From the NCBI RefSeq assembly GCF_014192095.1, contig NZ_JACHXN010000006.1:124001-188000 (forward strand): a stretch of DNA of 64,000 nt, in the 5' to 3' direction. The translations under genes were made by a program, and so were the position numbers. The notes beneath the pieces were generated by a model. That model saw only the letters and a list, made by a program, of their open reading frames with translations. It searched no databases and was not told where the DNA came from. This document shows positions 1 to 9,019 of the stretch, in pieces. The stretch is from Phyllobacterium trifolii. Its GTDB lineage: Bacteria; Pseudomonadota; Alphaproteobacteria; Rhizobiales; Rhizobiaceae. Numbering within the stretch: the first letter of the stretch is position 1; each line of letters begins with the position of its first letter.

Positions 1-385
1 TTTTGCGCAACGCCGCGTCTTCAGCGGCGAGATCAGCGTCGAGCGTCATCACCGGAACCGATGGATTGGCCGTCTTGATCGTCTGGGCAATCAGCTTGGC
101 GTTCGACGGCGAGATCGCGATCGCCGCCGTGTCGGCCTTGCCGAGCATATCCTGGACGATCTGCGCTTCGCCGGCTTCATCCGATGTCGATGCGGGGCCG
201 GTGTAGAAGCATTCATATTCCGAGCTCGCGTTCTCGCTGTTCCACTTCTGGCAACCTTGATTGATTGCCTCGAAAAACGGATTGTCGAGACCTTTAACGA
301 CGATGACGAGCTGTTTTTTTGCCAGAGCAGGTCCCGCACCAAGTGCAAGAGCGGCCGCGGCGACTAACAATAGTGACTTTCTCAT
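1..385 (-). CDS. Sugar ABC transporter substrate-binding protein (partial, N-terminal part)
   Basis: The reading frame starts at an ATG (complement of 383-385) and runs off the left edge of the window, so only about 128 residues are visible. The N-terminus is a Sec signal peptide (MRKS, then a Leu/Ala-rich stretch ending ALA about residue 23). The mature part has the type-1 periplasmic sugar-binding pattern: KGLDNPFF, then ISPSNAKLIAQTI and VPVMTLDAD, as in the ribose/fructose/xylose family. It should capture a monosaccharide or polyol in the periplasm. It is divergent from the ATPase and permease at 771-2555, which would complete the importer. The sugar cannot be named from this fragment. 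Confidence 0.85.
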   Translation of the reverse strand, partial: MRKSLLLVAAAALALGAGPALAKKQLVIVVKGLDNPFFEAINQGCQKWNSENASSEYECFYTGPASTSDEAGEAQIVQDMLGKADTAAIAISPSNAKLIAQTIKTANPSVPVMTLDADLAAEDAALRK

Positions 386-770
386 TTATTCCTCCCTTGG
401 AAACAAACGGACATGAAATGCCCGCCATTCAGTCTTCTACCGTTGATAGGTGCGCAAGGGCCGGTGTTGAAACCTGTAGATTTTGGGTCCCCTCCGAACT
501 TTATCCGCTGCGCTACGGACAAATACATTCCTCCGATCGCCAGCTAATATTGGCAAAGTTCACCCGTCAATGGGTATTTGTCATATAAAACGACTTTTCA
601 ACGTTATGGTGACCGGATTCGGCGGAAAGCCGATTGACGCCCCGCGTGGCGTTTGCGTAAATGGCCTTCACGACTCTTCCTGGGAGGGGAGGGCGGGATC
701 GCAAAAAAGCCCCGTGTTTCAATGAGAATACGGGTAGTGCGAGCAAACATTCACGGGAGGCATACGGCTG
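386..770. promoter_or_regulatory. Divergent intergenic region of the sugar ABC importer
   Basis: About 385 bp between the divergent binding-protein and ATPase genes. No convincing gene is seen in either direction. It must hold both promoters. A GGGAGG Shine-Dalgarno sequence at 755-760 precedes the GTG start at 771. I could not pick a convincing operator or sigma-70 pair. Confidence 0.5.
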
Positions 771-1514
771 GTGGCAGTTCTGGAACTCACCAACATTTCA
801 AAACATTTCGGCGCCATCCAGGCTGTCAATGATGTTTCATTTTCCATCGAGGCGGGCGAAGTCGTTGGCCTCATGGGCGACAATGGCGCGGGTAAATCGA
901 CGCTCGTCAAAATGATTGCGGGCAATTTCAGTCCCAGCCATGGCACCATGCGCATGGATGGCGCCGAGCTTGTCCTCAACAAGCCGGTCGAAGCGCGCCG
1001 TCACGGCATCGAGATCGTTCACCAAGATCTGGCGCTCTGCGATAACCTCACGGCTGCGGCAAATGTGTTCCTTGGTCGCGAGATTCGCCGCGGTGTCGGG
1101 CCCTTCCGCATTCTCGACTACGCGTCGATGTATAAGCGTGCCGACCAGATTTTCGCCGAGCTGAAATCCGAAACCCGCCCTCGTGATCTCGTCAAGCAGA
1201 TGTCCGGCGGGCAGCGGCAGGCGGTAGCGATTGCGAGGACCAGGCTCTCCGAGGCCAAGATCGTGCTCATGGACGAACCGACGGCGGCGATTTCCGTACG
1301 TCAGGTTGCCGAGGTGCTGAACTTGATTCGCCACCTGCGCGATCAGGGCATTGCCGTCGTGCTCATCAGCCACCGCATGCCGGATGTTTTCGATGTTGCC
1401 GACCGGGTCATTGTGATGCGCCGGGGGCGCAAGGTTGCAGACAAGCGGATTGCGGCGAGTTCCCCCGAAGAAGTCACCGGCCTCATCACCGGTGCCATCG
1501 AACAGGTTGCGTAG
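771..1514 (+). CDS. Sugar ABC transporter ATP-binding protein (FrcA-like)
   Basis: 247-residue single-domain ABC ATPase that powers monosaccharide import at the inner membrane. Visible motifs are Walker A GDNGAGKST (residues 36-44), the Q-loop near HQD (about 84-86), signature MSGGQRQ (144-150), Walker B IVLMDEP (164-170) and the switch histidine in ISHRMPD. It is half the length of RbsA/MglA-type dual ATPases and matches the FrcA type. The start is GTG with a good Shine-Dalgarno sequence. The permease follows after 42 bp. Confidence 0.88.
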   Translation: MAVLELTNISKHFGAIQAVNDVSFSIEAGEVVGLMGDNGAGKSTLVKMIAGNFSPSHGTMRMDGAELVLNKPVEARRHGIEIVHQDLALCDNLTAAANVFLGREIRRGVGPFRILDYASMYKRADQIFAELKSETRPRDLVKQMSGGQRQAVAIARTRLSEAKIVLMDEPTAAISVRQVAEVLNLIRHLRDQGIAVVLISHRMPDVFDVADRVIVMRRGRKVADKRIAASSPEEVTGLITGAIEQVA

Positions 1515-1556
1515 CCGACATGTCGGCAAAGCTAAGAGATAGGTAGAAGGTCGACT

Positions 1557-2555
1557 ATGGCAATTACACTTGACCAGACCATTGCGCACAAGCAGCAGAG
1601 CTGGCTTGCGGAAAAACTGAGCAGCCAGACTTTCTGGGTTTTGGTCGCCGTCATCCTTGCGTGCATCTTCTTGTCGTTCGCAACGGATTCCTTCGCGACC
1701 TCCAAAAACCTCTACAACATCACCCGCAATGTCACCTTCGTCGCGATCATCGCGCTCGGGATGACGCTCGTGATCATCACGGGCGGCATTGATCTGTCCG
1801 TCGGCTCGGTGCTTTGCCTTTGCAGCATGATACTCGGCGTCGTCATGCATGCCGGTTACAGTATCGAAGTCGGTATAGCAGCTTCCATCGCGACAGCCCT
1901 GGTCATCGGCGCGTGTCATGGTCTGCTTATAGCCTACATCGGCATGCCGCCATTCGTTGTGACCCTCGCGACGCTGTCGATCGCACGCAGTCTGGCGATG
2001 GTCGCTTCCGGCAATACGGTGGTTTTCCAGTTCGGGCCGGACCACGACAAACTCCTGGCGCTTGGCGGCGGCGCATGGTTCTTCGGTATCGCCAACCCCG
2101 TGGTTTACATGGTCGTGCTGGCCTTGCTTACTGGCTTTATCTTGCGTTGGACAAGGTTCGGACGGTACATCTATGCCATTGGCGGCAATGAGCACGCGGC
2201 AACCCTTACCGGCGTGCCGGTTCGCCAGATCAAGGTGGCGGTCTATATGATCTCGTCGCTTTCGGCCGGTATTGCCGGTATCATCCAGACCGGCTGGCTC
2301 GGCGCGATCACCACCAATATCGGTACCGGCCTCGAGCTGCAGGTTATCGCCGCTGCCGTCATCGGTGGCGCGGCTCTTGCGGGCGGCGTCGGTACGGCCC
2401 TCGGGGCAATCGTCGGGGCGGCGTTGATCGAGGTGATCCGTAACAGTCTAGGATTGCTCGGCATCAATGCCTTCTGGCAAGGCTGTTTCATTGGCGGCGC
2501 CATCCTGTTCGCGGTGCTGTTCGACCGGGTGCGCAAATTCCGCCAGAGTGAATGA
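1557..2555 (+). CDS. Sugar ABC transporter permease (RbsC/FrcC family)
   Basis: 332-residue polytopic membrane protein of the ribose/fructose/xylose permease family. It shows the typical GMTLVIITGGIDLSVGS segment (about residues 68-84), an internal FVVTLATLSIARS segment and a C-terminal run of hydrophobic helices with the GGAALAGGVGT motif. It forms the transmembrane channel for the substrate delivered by the divergent binding protein. It lies in one operon with the preceding ATPase. Confidence 0.88.
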   Translation: MAITLDQTIAHKQQSWLAEKLSSQTFWVLVAVILACIFLSFATDSFATSKNLYNITRNVTFVAIIALGMTLVIITGGIDLSVGSVLCLCSMILGVVMHAGYSIEVGIAASIATALVIGACHGLLIAYIGMPPFVVTLATLSIARSLAMVASGNTVVFQFGPDHDKLLALGGGAWFFGIANPVVYMVVLALLTGFILRWTRFGRYIYAIGGNEHAATLTGVPVRQIKVAVYMISSLSAGIAGIIQTGWLGAITTNIGTGLELQVIAAAVIGGAALAGGVGTALGAIVGAALIEVIRNSLGLLGINAFWQGCFIGGAILFAVLFDRVRKFRQSE

Positions 2556-2580
2556 TTGAGTTCCTAAGGAGAATGCAAAA

Positions 2581-3477
2581 ATGAAGAAGCGGATCGTATT
2601 CACAGGCGGTACCGGTAAAGCCGGCCGTCACGTCGTCCCTTATCTCGTCGACAAGGGCTACGAGGTCCTGAACGTCGATCTTGCGCCGCTGGATTATCCG
2701 GGCGTCAACACCATCAATGCCGATATCGCTGACAGCGGCCAGATGTTCGACGTACTATCCAGCCACTTTGGTTTCGAGGGTTTCGAGACCGGCAAGGGTC
2801 CGGCTCCGATCGATGCGGTTGTGCATTTTGCAGCGGTGCCGCGCGTGTTGATCAAGCCTGACAACGAGACATTCCGCATCAATACGATCGGGACCTATCA
2901 TGTCATCGAGGCCGCGGTCAAGCTTGGGATCAAGAAGGTCATCGTCGCGTCGAGCGAGACCACCTATGGCGTCTGCTTTGCCGAAGGCGACAAAGATTTC
3001 CATCATTTCCCGCTTGAGGAAGACTACGATACCGACCCGATGGACAGCTACGGCCTGTCAAAGGTGCTCAACGAGAAGACTGCGCGTGCCTTTGCCATGC
3101 GTTATGGCGCCGATATCTACGCGCTGCGCATCGGCAATGTCATCGAACCGCACGAGTACGACCGGTTTCCCGCATTCCTCGCCGACCCGATGTCGCGCAA
3201 ACGCAACGCGTGGAGCTATATCGATGCGCGCGACCTCGGACAGATCGTCGATCTTGCGATCCGCAAGGATGGCCTTGGCTTCCAGGTATTCAACGCCGTC
3301 AACGATACGATCACCGCGAAGCTTCCGACGCGGGAATTCCTCGAGAAATATTGTCCCGGCGTACCGGTCCGGCGCGAGCTCGGTGAATTTGAAGCGCCTC
3401 TTTCCAATCGCAAGACGCGCGAGGTGCTTGGTTTCCGCGAGGAGCACGACTGGCGCAAATATGTGCCGCAGAAGTGA
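2581..3477 (+). CDS. NAD-dependent epimerase/dehydratase family protein (extended SDR)
   Basis: 298-residue extended short-chain dehydrogenase. The Rossmann motif TGGTGKAGRHV lies at residues 8-18, the catalytic Ser in VASSETTYG and the Tyr/Lys pair in SYGLSK. It resembles sugar epimerases and UDP-glucose 4-epimerase-like enzymes acting on sugars or sugar acids. It follows the sugar permease by 25 bp with a Shine-Dalgarno AAGGAGAATG, so it is probably cotranscribed and works on the imported sugar. The exact reaction cannot be read from sequence. Confidence 0.82.
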   Translation: MKKRIVFTGGTGKAGRHVVPYLVDKGYEVLNVDLAPLDYPGVNTINADIADSGQMFDVLSSHFGFEGFETGKGPAPIDAVVHFAAVPRVLIKPDNETFRINTIGTYHVIEAAVKLGIKKVIVASSETTYGVCFAEGDKDFHHFPLEEDYDTDPMDSYGLSKVLNEKTARAFAMRYGADIYALRIGNVIEPHEYDRFPAFLADPMSRKRNAWSYIDARDLGQIVDLAIRKDGLGFQVFNAVNDTITAKLPTREFLEKYCPGVPVRRELGEFEAPLSNRKTREVLGFREEHDWRKYVPQK

Positions 3478-3478
3478 T

Positions 3479-4036
3479 CTAGCGCCAGTACTCGTGGAAT
3501 AATCCGCCGAAATAGTAGGGACCAAAGCTCCAGACAGCCGCCCAGAGTGCGGCTCCAAGGAGGTTGGCGAGGAAGAAACTGTGCCACGGCATCCCGACCG
3601 AGCCGGCAACCAATCCATTCAATTGTCGCAGCACAACGACAAAGCGTGCGCCGACAACGATGATCGGTCCTCGGCGCCGGAAAAGGTCTTCCAGCTTTTC
3701 CAGACGTTCGGGGGTGAGTTTGACGAGCCAGCCATATTGCTTCAGCAGGGGCCGTCCACCGAAATGCCCGATAGCATAGCCGGTACCGTCGCCGAGCACG
3801 GCGGCAATCCAGACGGTGAAAAACAGGTCGGTTACGGAGAGATCACCACGCACCGCGAGAAGCGACGATGCGACAAGCGCACTTTCGCCAGGAAGCGGAG
3901 CGCCGAAGGATTCCAGGTATATGATAACGAAGATCGCATAGAGCCCATATTGCTGGATGTACGGTTCCAGGGATGTAATGCCGGTGTGCAGGAATTCCAC
4001 GGCTTTGCTTTCTGTTGACGCGTTGCTGGACGCCAT
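3479..4036 (-). CDS. DedA family membrane protein
   Basis: About 185-residue integral membrane protein of the DedA/SNARE-associated (VTT) family. Family motifs are FGAPLPGES (N-terminal re-entrant region), GDGTGYAIGHFGGR and the basic FRRRGPIIVVGARFVVVLRQLNGLVAG segment. DedA proteins are linked to lipid carrier/phospholipid translocation and membrane homeostasis. I chose the ATG at 4036; a GTG at 4048 is an alternative. The stop lies directly next to that of the convergent epimerase gene. Confidence 0.85.
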   Translation of the reverse strand: MASSNASTESKAVEFLHTGITSLEPYIQQYGLYAIFVIIYLESFGAPLPGESALVASSLLAVRGDLSVTDLFFTVWIAAVLGDGTGYAIGHFGGRPLLKQYGWLVKLTPERLEKLEDLFRRRGPIIVVGARFVVVLRQLNGLVAGSVGMPWHSFFLANLLGAALWAAVWSFGPYYFGGLFHEYWR

Positions 4037-4099
4037 ACCTATTGGCACGAAATTATTATGATTCTCAACGTATGCAGGATATTTGGTCGTGCTGAACGT

Positions 4100-4999
4100 T
4101 CAAGTCATGGCATTTTGCGATGCCACCTCCTGCGCCACCCAATCGAGAAACATCCGCACGCGTGGTGAAAGTTGCCGATTGCGAGGATAGAGCAAGGAGA
4201 CTGGCATCGGGCGTGGCGGACAGTCACGCAGCAGTTGGATGAGCACGCCTCGTGCAAGATCGTCAGCGGCATGGAAGCGGGGCACCTGAACGAGACCGAG
4301 CCCCAATCGTGCAGTTGCAAGATAGCTCTCTGTGCCAGTCACGGAAATCGTCGTCGGTAGCGTCACATTTTCCAATCGCTCGCCGATCATGAAATCCAGT
4401 GGCCGCACGACACCCGTCGTCAGTGACCGGAGCCCGATCATGCGATGGCCGTCCAGTGCATCCCAATTTGCCGGCGTGCCGAAACGCTCGAGGTAGTCGG
4501 GCGCCGCACATGTCAATCGCTCCAGCGTCGCAACGCGCCGCGCAATCATGTCGCTGTCCGGCAGGATGCCGAACCGCAGCACGCAGTCTACGCCCTCGCG
4601 GATAAGGTCGATCCACCGCTCGCCTTCGCTCATGCTGATTTCAATATCGGGATATTTCTGGAAAAAGGACGGCAGACCTGGCAACAGGAAGTGCCGCGCC
4701 AGTGTTCCTTGTACCTCGACGCGTAGCAATCCCTTGGGCCTTGCCGCGCCGAATGCTCCTTCCGCATCCTCGAGGTCGGCGATGAGCGAGACGCATCGCC
4801 GGTGGTGAGCCTCGCCGTCAAGGGTCGGACTGACCTGCCGTGTCGTCCGTTCGAGCAACCGCACACCGAGCCGCGCTTCCAGCTGTTTCACCGCATCGGT
4901 CACGGTCGAGCGTGGCAGGCCAAGATCGTTGGCGGCGAGCGTGAAACTGCGTCGTTCGACGACCCGGACGAAGACGCGCATCGCTTCAAATCTATCCAT
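4100..4999 (-). CDS. LysR family transcriptional regulator
   Basis: 299 residues from the ATG at 4999 (MDRFEAMRVFVRVVE). The N-terminal winged HTH has the typical ANDLGLPRSTVTDAVKQLEARLGVRLLERTTR pattern (about residues 18-50) and is followed by a LysR substrate-binding domain. It belongs to the large LysR group that often controls a divergent oxidoreductase. Here the divergent neighbour is the SDR gene at 5172. A T-N11-A inverted repeat in the shared intergenic region supports that pairing. The inducer is unknown. Confidence 0.9.
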   Translation of the reverse strand: MDRFEAMRVFVRVVERRSFTLAANDLGLPRSTVTDAVKQLEARLGVRLLERTTRQVSPTLDGEAHHRRCVSLIADLEDAEGAFGAARPKGLLRVEVQGTLARHFLLPGLPSFFQKYPDIEISMSEGERWIDLIREGVDCVLRFGILPDSDMIARRVATLERLTCAAPDYLERFGTPANWDALDGHRMIGLRSLTTGVVRPLDFMIGERLENVTLPTTISVTGTESYLATARLGLGLVQVPRFHAADDLARGVLIQLLRDCPPRPMPVSLLYPRNRQLSPRVRMFLDWVAQEVASQNAMT

Positions 5000-5069
5000 C
5001 TGGCAGTTCCGGTTATGGAGTGGCTGGATAGCAGCATGAAACGCCAACACGGCCTACGCAAGACAATTG

Positions 5070-5084
5070 TTCGAATTTTTCGAA
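5070..5084. promoter_or_regulatory. LysR-type operator (T-N11-A box)
   Basis: TTCGAATTTTTCGAA is a 6-bp inverted repeat (TTCGAA on both sides) with a 3-bp centre, matching the T-N11-A rule for LysR sites. It lies between the divergent LysR gene (start 4999) and SDR gene (start 5172), where an autoregulatory and activating site is expected. Confidence 0.6.
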
Positions 5085-5171
5085 TAGTGATGCCAATAAA
5101 TGGGTGATTATCCGCGCTTTGCAATGATGCATTGTTCCGTCATTGAACAGTCCATGAAGAGGATCAAGACC

Positions 5172-5912
5172 ATGACACAACAGACAAACAAGGTTGCAAT
5201 CGTCACCGGCGCATCGCGCGGTATCGGCGCAGCAATTGCAGAACGGCTGGCCAGCGATGGCTTTACCGTGGTCGTAAATTATGCGGGCAGCGCCAAAGAG
5301 GCCCAGGAGCTGGTTGACAAGATCGAAGCCAGCGGTGGCAAGGCGGTGACTGCACAGGCGAATGTCGCTGATGCAGCAGCAGTGCGGCGTATGTTCGATT
5401 CCGCTGAAGCAGCGTTCGGCGGCGTAGACATTTTGATCAACAATGCCGGCGTCCTGAAGATGATGCCGCTGGCTGATACGAGCGACGAAGAGTACGACCG
5501 CCACTTTGCGATCAATACGAAGGGCACATTCAATACTCTACGCGAAGCCGCCAAGCGTTTGAGGGATGGGGGACGGATCGTCAACTTTTCGTCGACGAGC
5601 CTTCGTCTCAAGATGCCAGGCTATGCTTTGTACAATGCCACCAAAGCAGCGGTCGAAGCCTTCACGCATGTGTTTTCAAAAGAGCTTCGTGGCAGGAACA
5701 TCACGGTTAACGCGGTGGCTCCCGGGCCGATCGCCACCGACCTCTACCTCAAGGGCAAAAGCGAGGAAGTGATTGCGATGGCTGCCAAAGCGCCGCCGCT
5801 CGAACGCCTTGGTCAGCCCAGTGATATCGTCGGTGTGGTCTCGTTTCTCGTTGGCCCTGACGGCGGCTGGGTCAATGGCCAGATCCTGCGCGCCAATGGC
5901 GGTGTCGCCTGA
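5172..5912 (+). CDS. SDR family oxidoreductase (LysR-controlled)
   Basis: 246-residue classical short-chain dehydrogenase. The coenzyme motif TGASRGIGAAIAERL, the NNAG motif (LINNAGV), the catalytic Ser in VNFSST and the YNATK Tyr-Lys pair are all present, so it should be an active NAD(P)(H)-dependent oxidoreductase. I chose the ATG at 5172, preceded by AGAGG at 5158-5162. The substrate is not evident. It is divergent from its likely regulator and ends at a strong bidirectional terminator. Confidence 0.88.
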   Translation: MTQQTNKVAIVTGASRGIGAAIAERLASDGFTVVVNYAGSAKEAQELVDKIEASGGKAVTAQANVADAAAVRRMFDSAEAAFGGVDILINNAGVLKMMPLADTSDEEYDRHFAINTKGTFNTLREAAKRLRDGGRIVNFSSTSLRLKMPGYALYNATKAAVEAFTHVFSKELRGRNITVNAVAPGPIATDLYLKGKSEEVIAMAAKAPPLERLGQPSDIVGVVSFLVGPDGGWVNGQILRANGGVA

Positions 5913-5932
5913 TTCATGTGGGGCAGTTGGTT

Positions 5933-5958
5933 AAGGCCGGGGGTGAAATCCCGGCCTT
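5933..5958. terminator. Bidirectional intrinsic terminator
   Basis: Perfect 9-bp inverted repeat AAGGCCGGG / CCCGGCCTT with an 8-nt loop, between the convergent SDR gene (stop 5912) and the amino acid ATPase gene (stop 5982). Confidence 0.75.
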
Positions 5959-5981
5959 TGCACTGTCTGGCGATCATCTTG

Positions 5982-6710
5982 TCAATGCCGCAGAATCTTG
6001 CTCAGGAACGCACGGCTTCGATCGGTCTTCGGATCGGAGAAGAACTCTTCCGGAGTGCCGGTTTCAACGACTGCTCCCGCATCCATGAACACGACCCGCT
6101 GCGCTACTTTGCGGGCAAAACCCATCTCATGCGTCACCACCATCATGGTCATGCCCTCTTCGGCGACGCCAACCATCACATCCAGTACCTCACTAATCAT
6201 CTCGGGATCGAGGGCTGATGTGGGCTCGTCGAAGAGCATGATTTTCGGGCGCATGCACAGGCAACGAGCGATGGCGACCCGCTGCTGCTGACCACCGGAC
6301 AGCTCGGAAGGATAGGCATTGAACTTATCGCCGAGCCCGACTTTCGCCAGCATCTCCCGGCCCGACGCTTCGGCTTCAGCGCGAGCGATTTTCCGCACGT
6401 GGATCGGTGCGAGCGTGACGTTTTCGAGCGCGGTCTTGTGCGGATAGAGATTGAAAGCCTGGAAGACGAAGCCGATTTCAGTACGCAGTTCAGTCATGTT
6501 GGTGGCGCGGTCGCCGAGACGCTGCCCATCGACGACAAGATCGCCGTCCTTGATCGTCTCAAGACCATTGATGCAGCGGATCAGCGTGCTCTTGCCCGAG
6601 CCACTGGGGCCGCACACGACGACGACTTCGCGCGGCTCGACACTCAGCGTGATGTCCTTGAGAACATGGAGCGCGCCGAACCATTTGTTGACGCCGCGAA
6701 ACTCGATCAT
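5982..6710 (-). CDS. Polar amino acid ABC transporter ATP-binding protein (GlnQ/HisP type)
   Basis: 242-residue ATPase. Walker [10 protein letters not shown] is at residues 34-42, then the Q-loop FQAFNLYPH, signature [13 protein letters not shown], Walker [15 protein letters not shown] and VVTHEMGFA. These are hallmarks of the polar amino acid uptake family (GlnQ, HisP, AapP). It is the last gene of a binding protein-permease-permease-ATPase unit on the minus strand and lies 28 bp after the second permease gene. Confidence 0.92.
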   Translation of the reverse strand: MIEFRGVNKWFGALHVLKDITLSVEPREVVVVCGPSGSGKSTLIRCINGLETIKDGDLVVDGQRLGDRATNMTELRTEIGFVFQAFNLYPHKTALENVTLAPIHVRKIARAEAEASGREMLAKVGLGDKFNAYPSELSGGQQQRVAIARCLCMRPKIMLFDEPTSALDPEMISEVLDVMVGVAEEGMTMMVVTHEMGFARKVAQRVVFMDAGAVVETGTPEEFFSDPKTDRSRAFLSKILRH

Positions 6711-6738
6711 ATCTGGCTGCCTTCATTGATAGGACGCA

Positions 6739-7413
6739 TCATAACTGCACCTCGCCGTGGGCGGCGCTCATGCGTCTCTCCAGCCGGCGGGCGAGCAGGA
6801 TGAGCGGATAGCACACGACAAAATAACCGATGCCGACAATGGCGAACACGAGCAACCCATTGGGTACCCGCTGAACCACCAGCCAGCCGACCCGGGTAAG
6901 ATCTGTCAGGCCGATAGCGGAGACGACCGACGAATCCTTGATGAGAAGCACATACTGGCCAACGAGAGGCGGTAGGGAGACACGCATCGCTTGCGGCAGC
7001 ACTACCTGACGCATCCGCTGCCACTGCGACAAGCCGGACGCGAGCGCCGCCTCGACCTGCCCGGTCGGTACCGAACGGATGCCGGCTGCGACGATCTCGC
7101 AAATGAAGCAGGCTGCGAGGTTCGTCAGCGCTATGATTCCTGCGGTGAAGGCATCGAGCTCAATACCGAGTTCGGGCAAGATAAAAAAGATCAGGAATAT
7201 CTGAACGAGGAAGGGCGTCCCGCGGATCAGGTCGACCCACAATCCGATCGCAGAATCCAGCCAGCGGCTGCCGCTCGTCCGTAGGACACCGAGCGCAAAG
7301 CCAAGGATGGTACCGAGCACCAGGCTTATTCCAGACAGGGCAATGGTCATGCCGAGACCGCGCAATGCCAGTGGATAGCTGCCCATCAGGCTTTGGAGCT
7401 GAAACCAGATCAT
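6739..7413 (-). CDS. Amino acid ABC transporter permease (HisM/GlnP type)
   Basis: 224 residues starting at MIWFQLQSLMGSYPLALRG; the ATG overlaps the stop of the preceding permease gene (ATGA at 7410-7413), which fixes the start. It carries the family N-terminal segment GLGMTIALSG, the RGTPFLVQIFLIFF helix and the cytoplasmic EAA-like loop EAALASGLSQWQRMRQVVLPQA. It pairs with the permease at 7410-8087 to form the membrane channel. Confidence 0.9.
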   Translation of the reverse strand: MIWFQLQSLMGSYPLALRGLGMTIALSGISLVLGTILGFALGVLRTSGSRWLDSAIGLWVDLIRGTPFLVQIFLIFFILPELGIELDAFTAGIIALTNLAACFICEIVAAGIRSVPTGQVEAALASGLSQWQRMRQVVLPQAMRVSLPPLVGQYVLLIKDSSVVSAIGLTDLTRVGWLVVQRVPNGLLVFAIVGIGYFVVCYPLILLARRLERRMSAAHGEVQL

Positions 7414-8087
7414 GTGCGGCTCCCGATCGGGCGCACACCGAGCCAGCGTGCCGAGAAAACCGCCAGGGACTTCAACCCGTAATAGAGGACGAGATAGCAT
7501 GCCGCAGTCGTGAGGAAGCCTTCAGCTGGCATGAACCTGTCCGACGCCAGCAATTGGCCCGCCCGCGTCAGTTCGGCAACGGAAATCAACGACAGCAACG
7601 CCGAGTCTTTCACTAAAACAATGGCTTGGCCAAGCAGCGGTGGAATGGTTACCCGGATGGCCTGCGGCAGAATTACCAGACGCATGCGCTGGGCATAGGT
7701 CATCCCGGACGCAATACCGGCCTCCACCTGCCCACGCGAAATGGACAGGATGCCGGCGCGGATGATCTCGGCGATGTAGGCGCCACTGTTCAAAGCCAAA
7801 GCGAGAATGCCGACGAAAAGCTCCGGCAAAACGACCCCGAGCCGCGGCAGGCCAAAATAGAGAAAGTAAAGCTGTGCAAGCAGCGGTGTCGCGCGGATCG
7901 CGTCTATGTATATCTTTGCCGGAAGCTGCAAAAGCCGCGAGCGTTGCAGGTTCATCGCGCACAGGATGATGCCCACGGCAAGCGCGCCGGCGAACGAGAC
8001 GATCGATAGCCACAGTGTCGCAGCAAATCCCTGCCCGAACAGAGGCAGGTATTCGACGATGGTGCGAAAGCTGAAGTTTTCAAGCAT
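7410..8087 (-). CDS. Amino acid ABC transporter permease (HisQ/GlnP type)
   Basis: 225-residue polar amino acid permease: GFAATLWLSIVSFAGAL, IRATPLLAQLYFLYFG and the EAA-like loop EAGIASGMTYAQRMRLVILPQA. It is a paralogue of the downstream permease, so the transporter is probably a heterodimer, as in HisQM or YecS-type pairs. Translation is probably coupled to the next gene by the ATGA overlap. Confidence 0.9.
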   Translation of the reverse strand: MLENFSFRTIVEYLPLFGQGFAATLWLSIVSFAGALAVGIILCAMNLQRSRLLQLPAKIYIDAIRATPLLAQLYFLYFGLPRLGVVLPELFVGILALALNSGAYIAEIIRAGILSISRGQVEAGIASGMTYAQRMRLVILPQAIRVTIPPLLGQAIVLVKDSALLSLISVAELTRAGQLLASDRFMPAEGFLTTAACYLVLYYGLKSLAVFSARWLGVRPIGSRT

Positions 8088-8134
8088 GCCGGGAAGATCC
8101 CTCGGGCGGCGGAACGGGCGCGATTAAAAAGCGC

Positions 8135-8177
8135 CGGACGGCATGTGCGAAGCGAACTGCCCCACGCATGCCGTCCG
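8135..8177 (-). other. Intercistronic hairpin after binding-protein gene
   Basis: Perfect 11-bp inverted repeat CGGACGGCATG / CATGCCGTCCG separated by 21 nt, just downstream of the binding-protein stop (8185) and before the first permease (start 8087). A structure here commonly protects the 3' end of the binding-protein mRNA or lowers read-through so that binding protein exceeds permease. Confidence 0.65.
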
Positions 8178-8184
8178 AGACCTG

Positions 8185-8976
8185 CTATTGATGGTCTTTC
8201 TTCCAGTCTTCCGAATTAACCCAGTAATCCAGGTTCTTCTGCAGACGGCCGTCGAGAGCGACCTGATCGAGGAAGAGGTTCATCCAGACGAGAAGGTCCT
8301 GCTCGTCATAGCGTGTGGCGAAAGCCAGCGGCTCTTTCGACAGGACTTCCGGCATGATCGTGAAGCTTCCAGCCGGATAAGCGGCCTGCTGACCCTTGAC
8401 CGCCGAGACATCGTTTACGCCGCAATCGGCCTGGCCGTTATTGACAGCATCGAGCAGGAGCGGACCGCCGCCCTTGTAGCTCTTGATTTCGGCATCGGGG
8501 AAAGTCTCCTTTGCCACTTTTTCGCCCGTTGCTCCGAGAAGTACGGCGATCTTCGTGCCCTTGGCCTTGCAGGCATCCATGGTCCCGAATTTGCTGTCAG
8601 TCTTGGCAAAGACGGCGCTGCCCGTGTACATGAACGGCTTCGTGAAGGCGACTTTCATAGCCCGCGCCAGTGTCGGGGTCATATCTGCAACCAGCAGATC
8701 GGCCTTGCCGGAAAGCAGCGCCGGGATCAGACCGTCCCAATCATAATCCTGGAACGTTATTTTTACGCCCATTTCCTTGGCCATCAGTTCGGCAAGCTCA
8801 ACCGAGCTTCCTGTGCGCTTGCCAGCCGCATCGACCATGGAAAAGGGTGGACCCTGCGTCTGAACCGCGACGCGCAGTTCGCCGCGCTTGGTGATATCGT
8901 CGAGTGTTCCGGCATTTGCTGCAACAGTCATGCCGAGCAGGGCAATCCCTGCGACGAATAGTCGAGTAATTTTCAT
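8185..8976 (-). CDS. Amino acid ABC transporter substrate-binding protein (SBP_bac_3)
   Basis: 263 residues with a Sec signal peptide (KITRLF then a hydrophobic stretch ending ANA). The mature protein shows family-3 binding-protein features: KRGELRVAVQTQGPPFSMVD, GSSVELAELMAKEMGV, DGLIPALLSGKADLLVADM and a C-terminal AFATRYDEQDLLVWMN. It delivers a polar amino acid to the permease pair encoded downstream. It is the first transporter gene of the operon and follows the Lrp-type regulator by 43 bp. Confidence 0.9.
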   Translation of the reverse strand: MKITRLFVAGIALLGMTVAANAGTLDDITKRGELRVAVQTQGPPFSMVDAAGKRTGSSVELAELMAKEMGVKITFQDYDWDGLIPALLSGKADLLVADMTPTLARAMKVAFTKPFMYTGSAVFAKTDSKFGTMDACKAKGTKIAVLLGATGEKVAKETFPDAEIKSYKGGGPLLLDAVNNGQADCGVNDVSAVKGQQAAYPAGSFTIMPEVLSKEPLAFATRYDEQDLLVWMNLFLDQVALDGRLQKNLDYWVNSEDWKKDHQ

Positions 8977-9019
8977 TCTTATGTCCTCCGTTGGTATTCC
9001 CCGCCCTTTATTGGGCTCT

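Noticed and set aside
570-610. Possible promoter (TTGTCA ... TTATGG) for the sugar ATPase operon
   Set aside because: The spacer is 19 bp and the -10 match is poor, and the AT content is explained by the general intergenic composition.
837-2195. Long minus-strand open frame (about 450 codons) across the sugar ATPase and permease genes
   Set aside because: It is antisense to two clear ABC genes with intact motifs, has no recognisable domain and a His/Arg/Asp-rich composition typical of a shadow frame.
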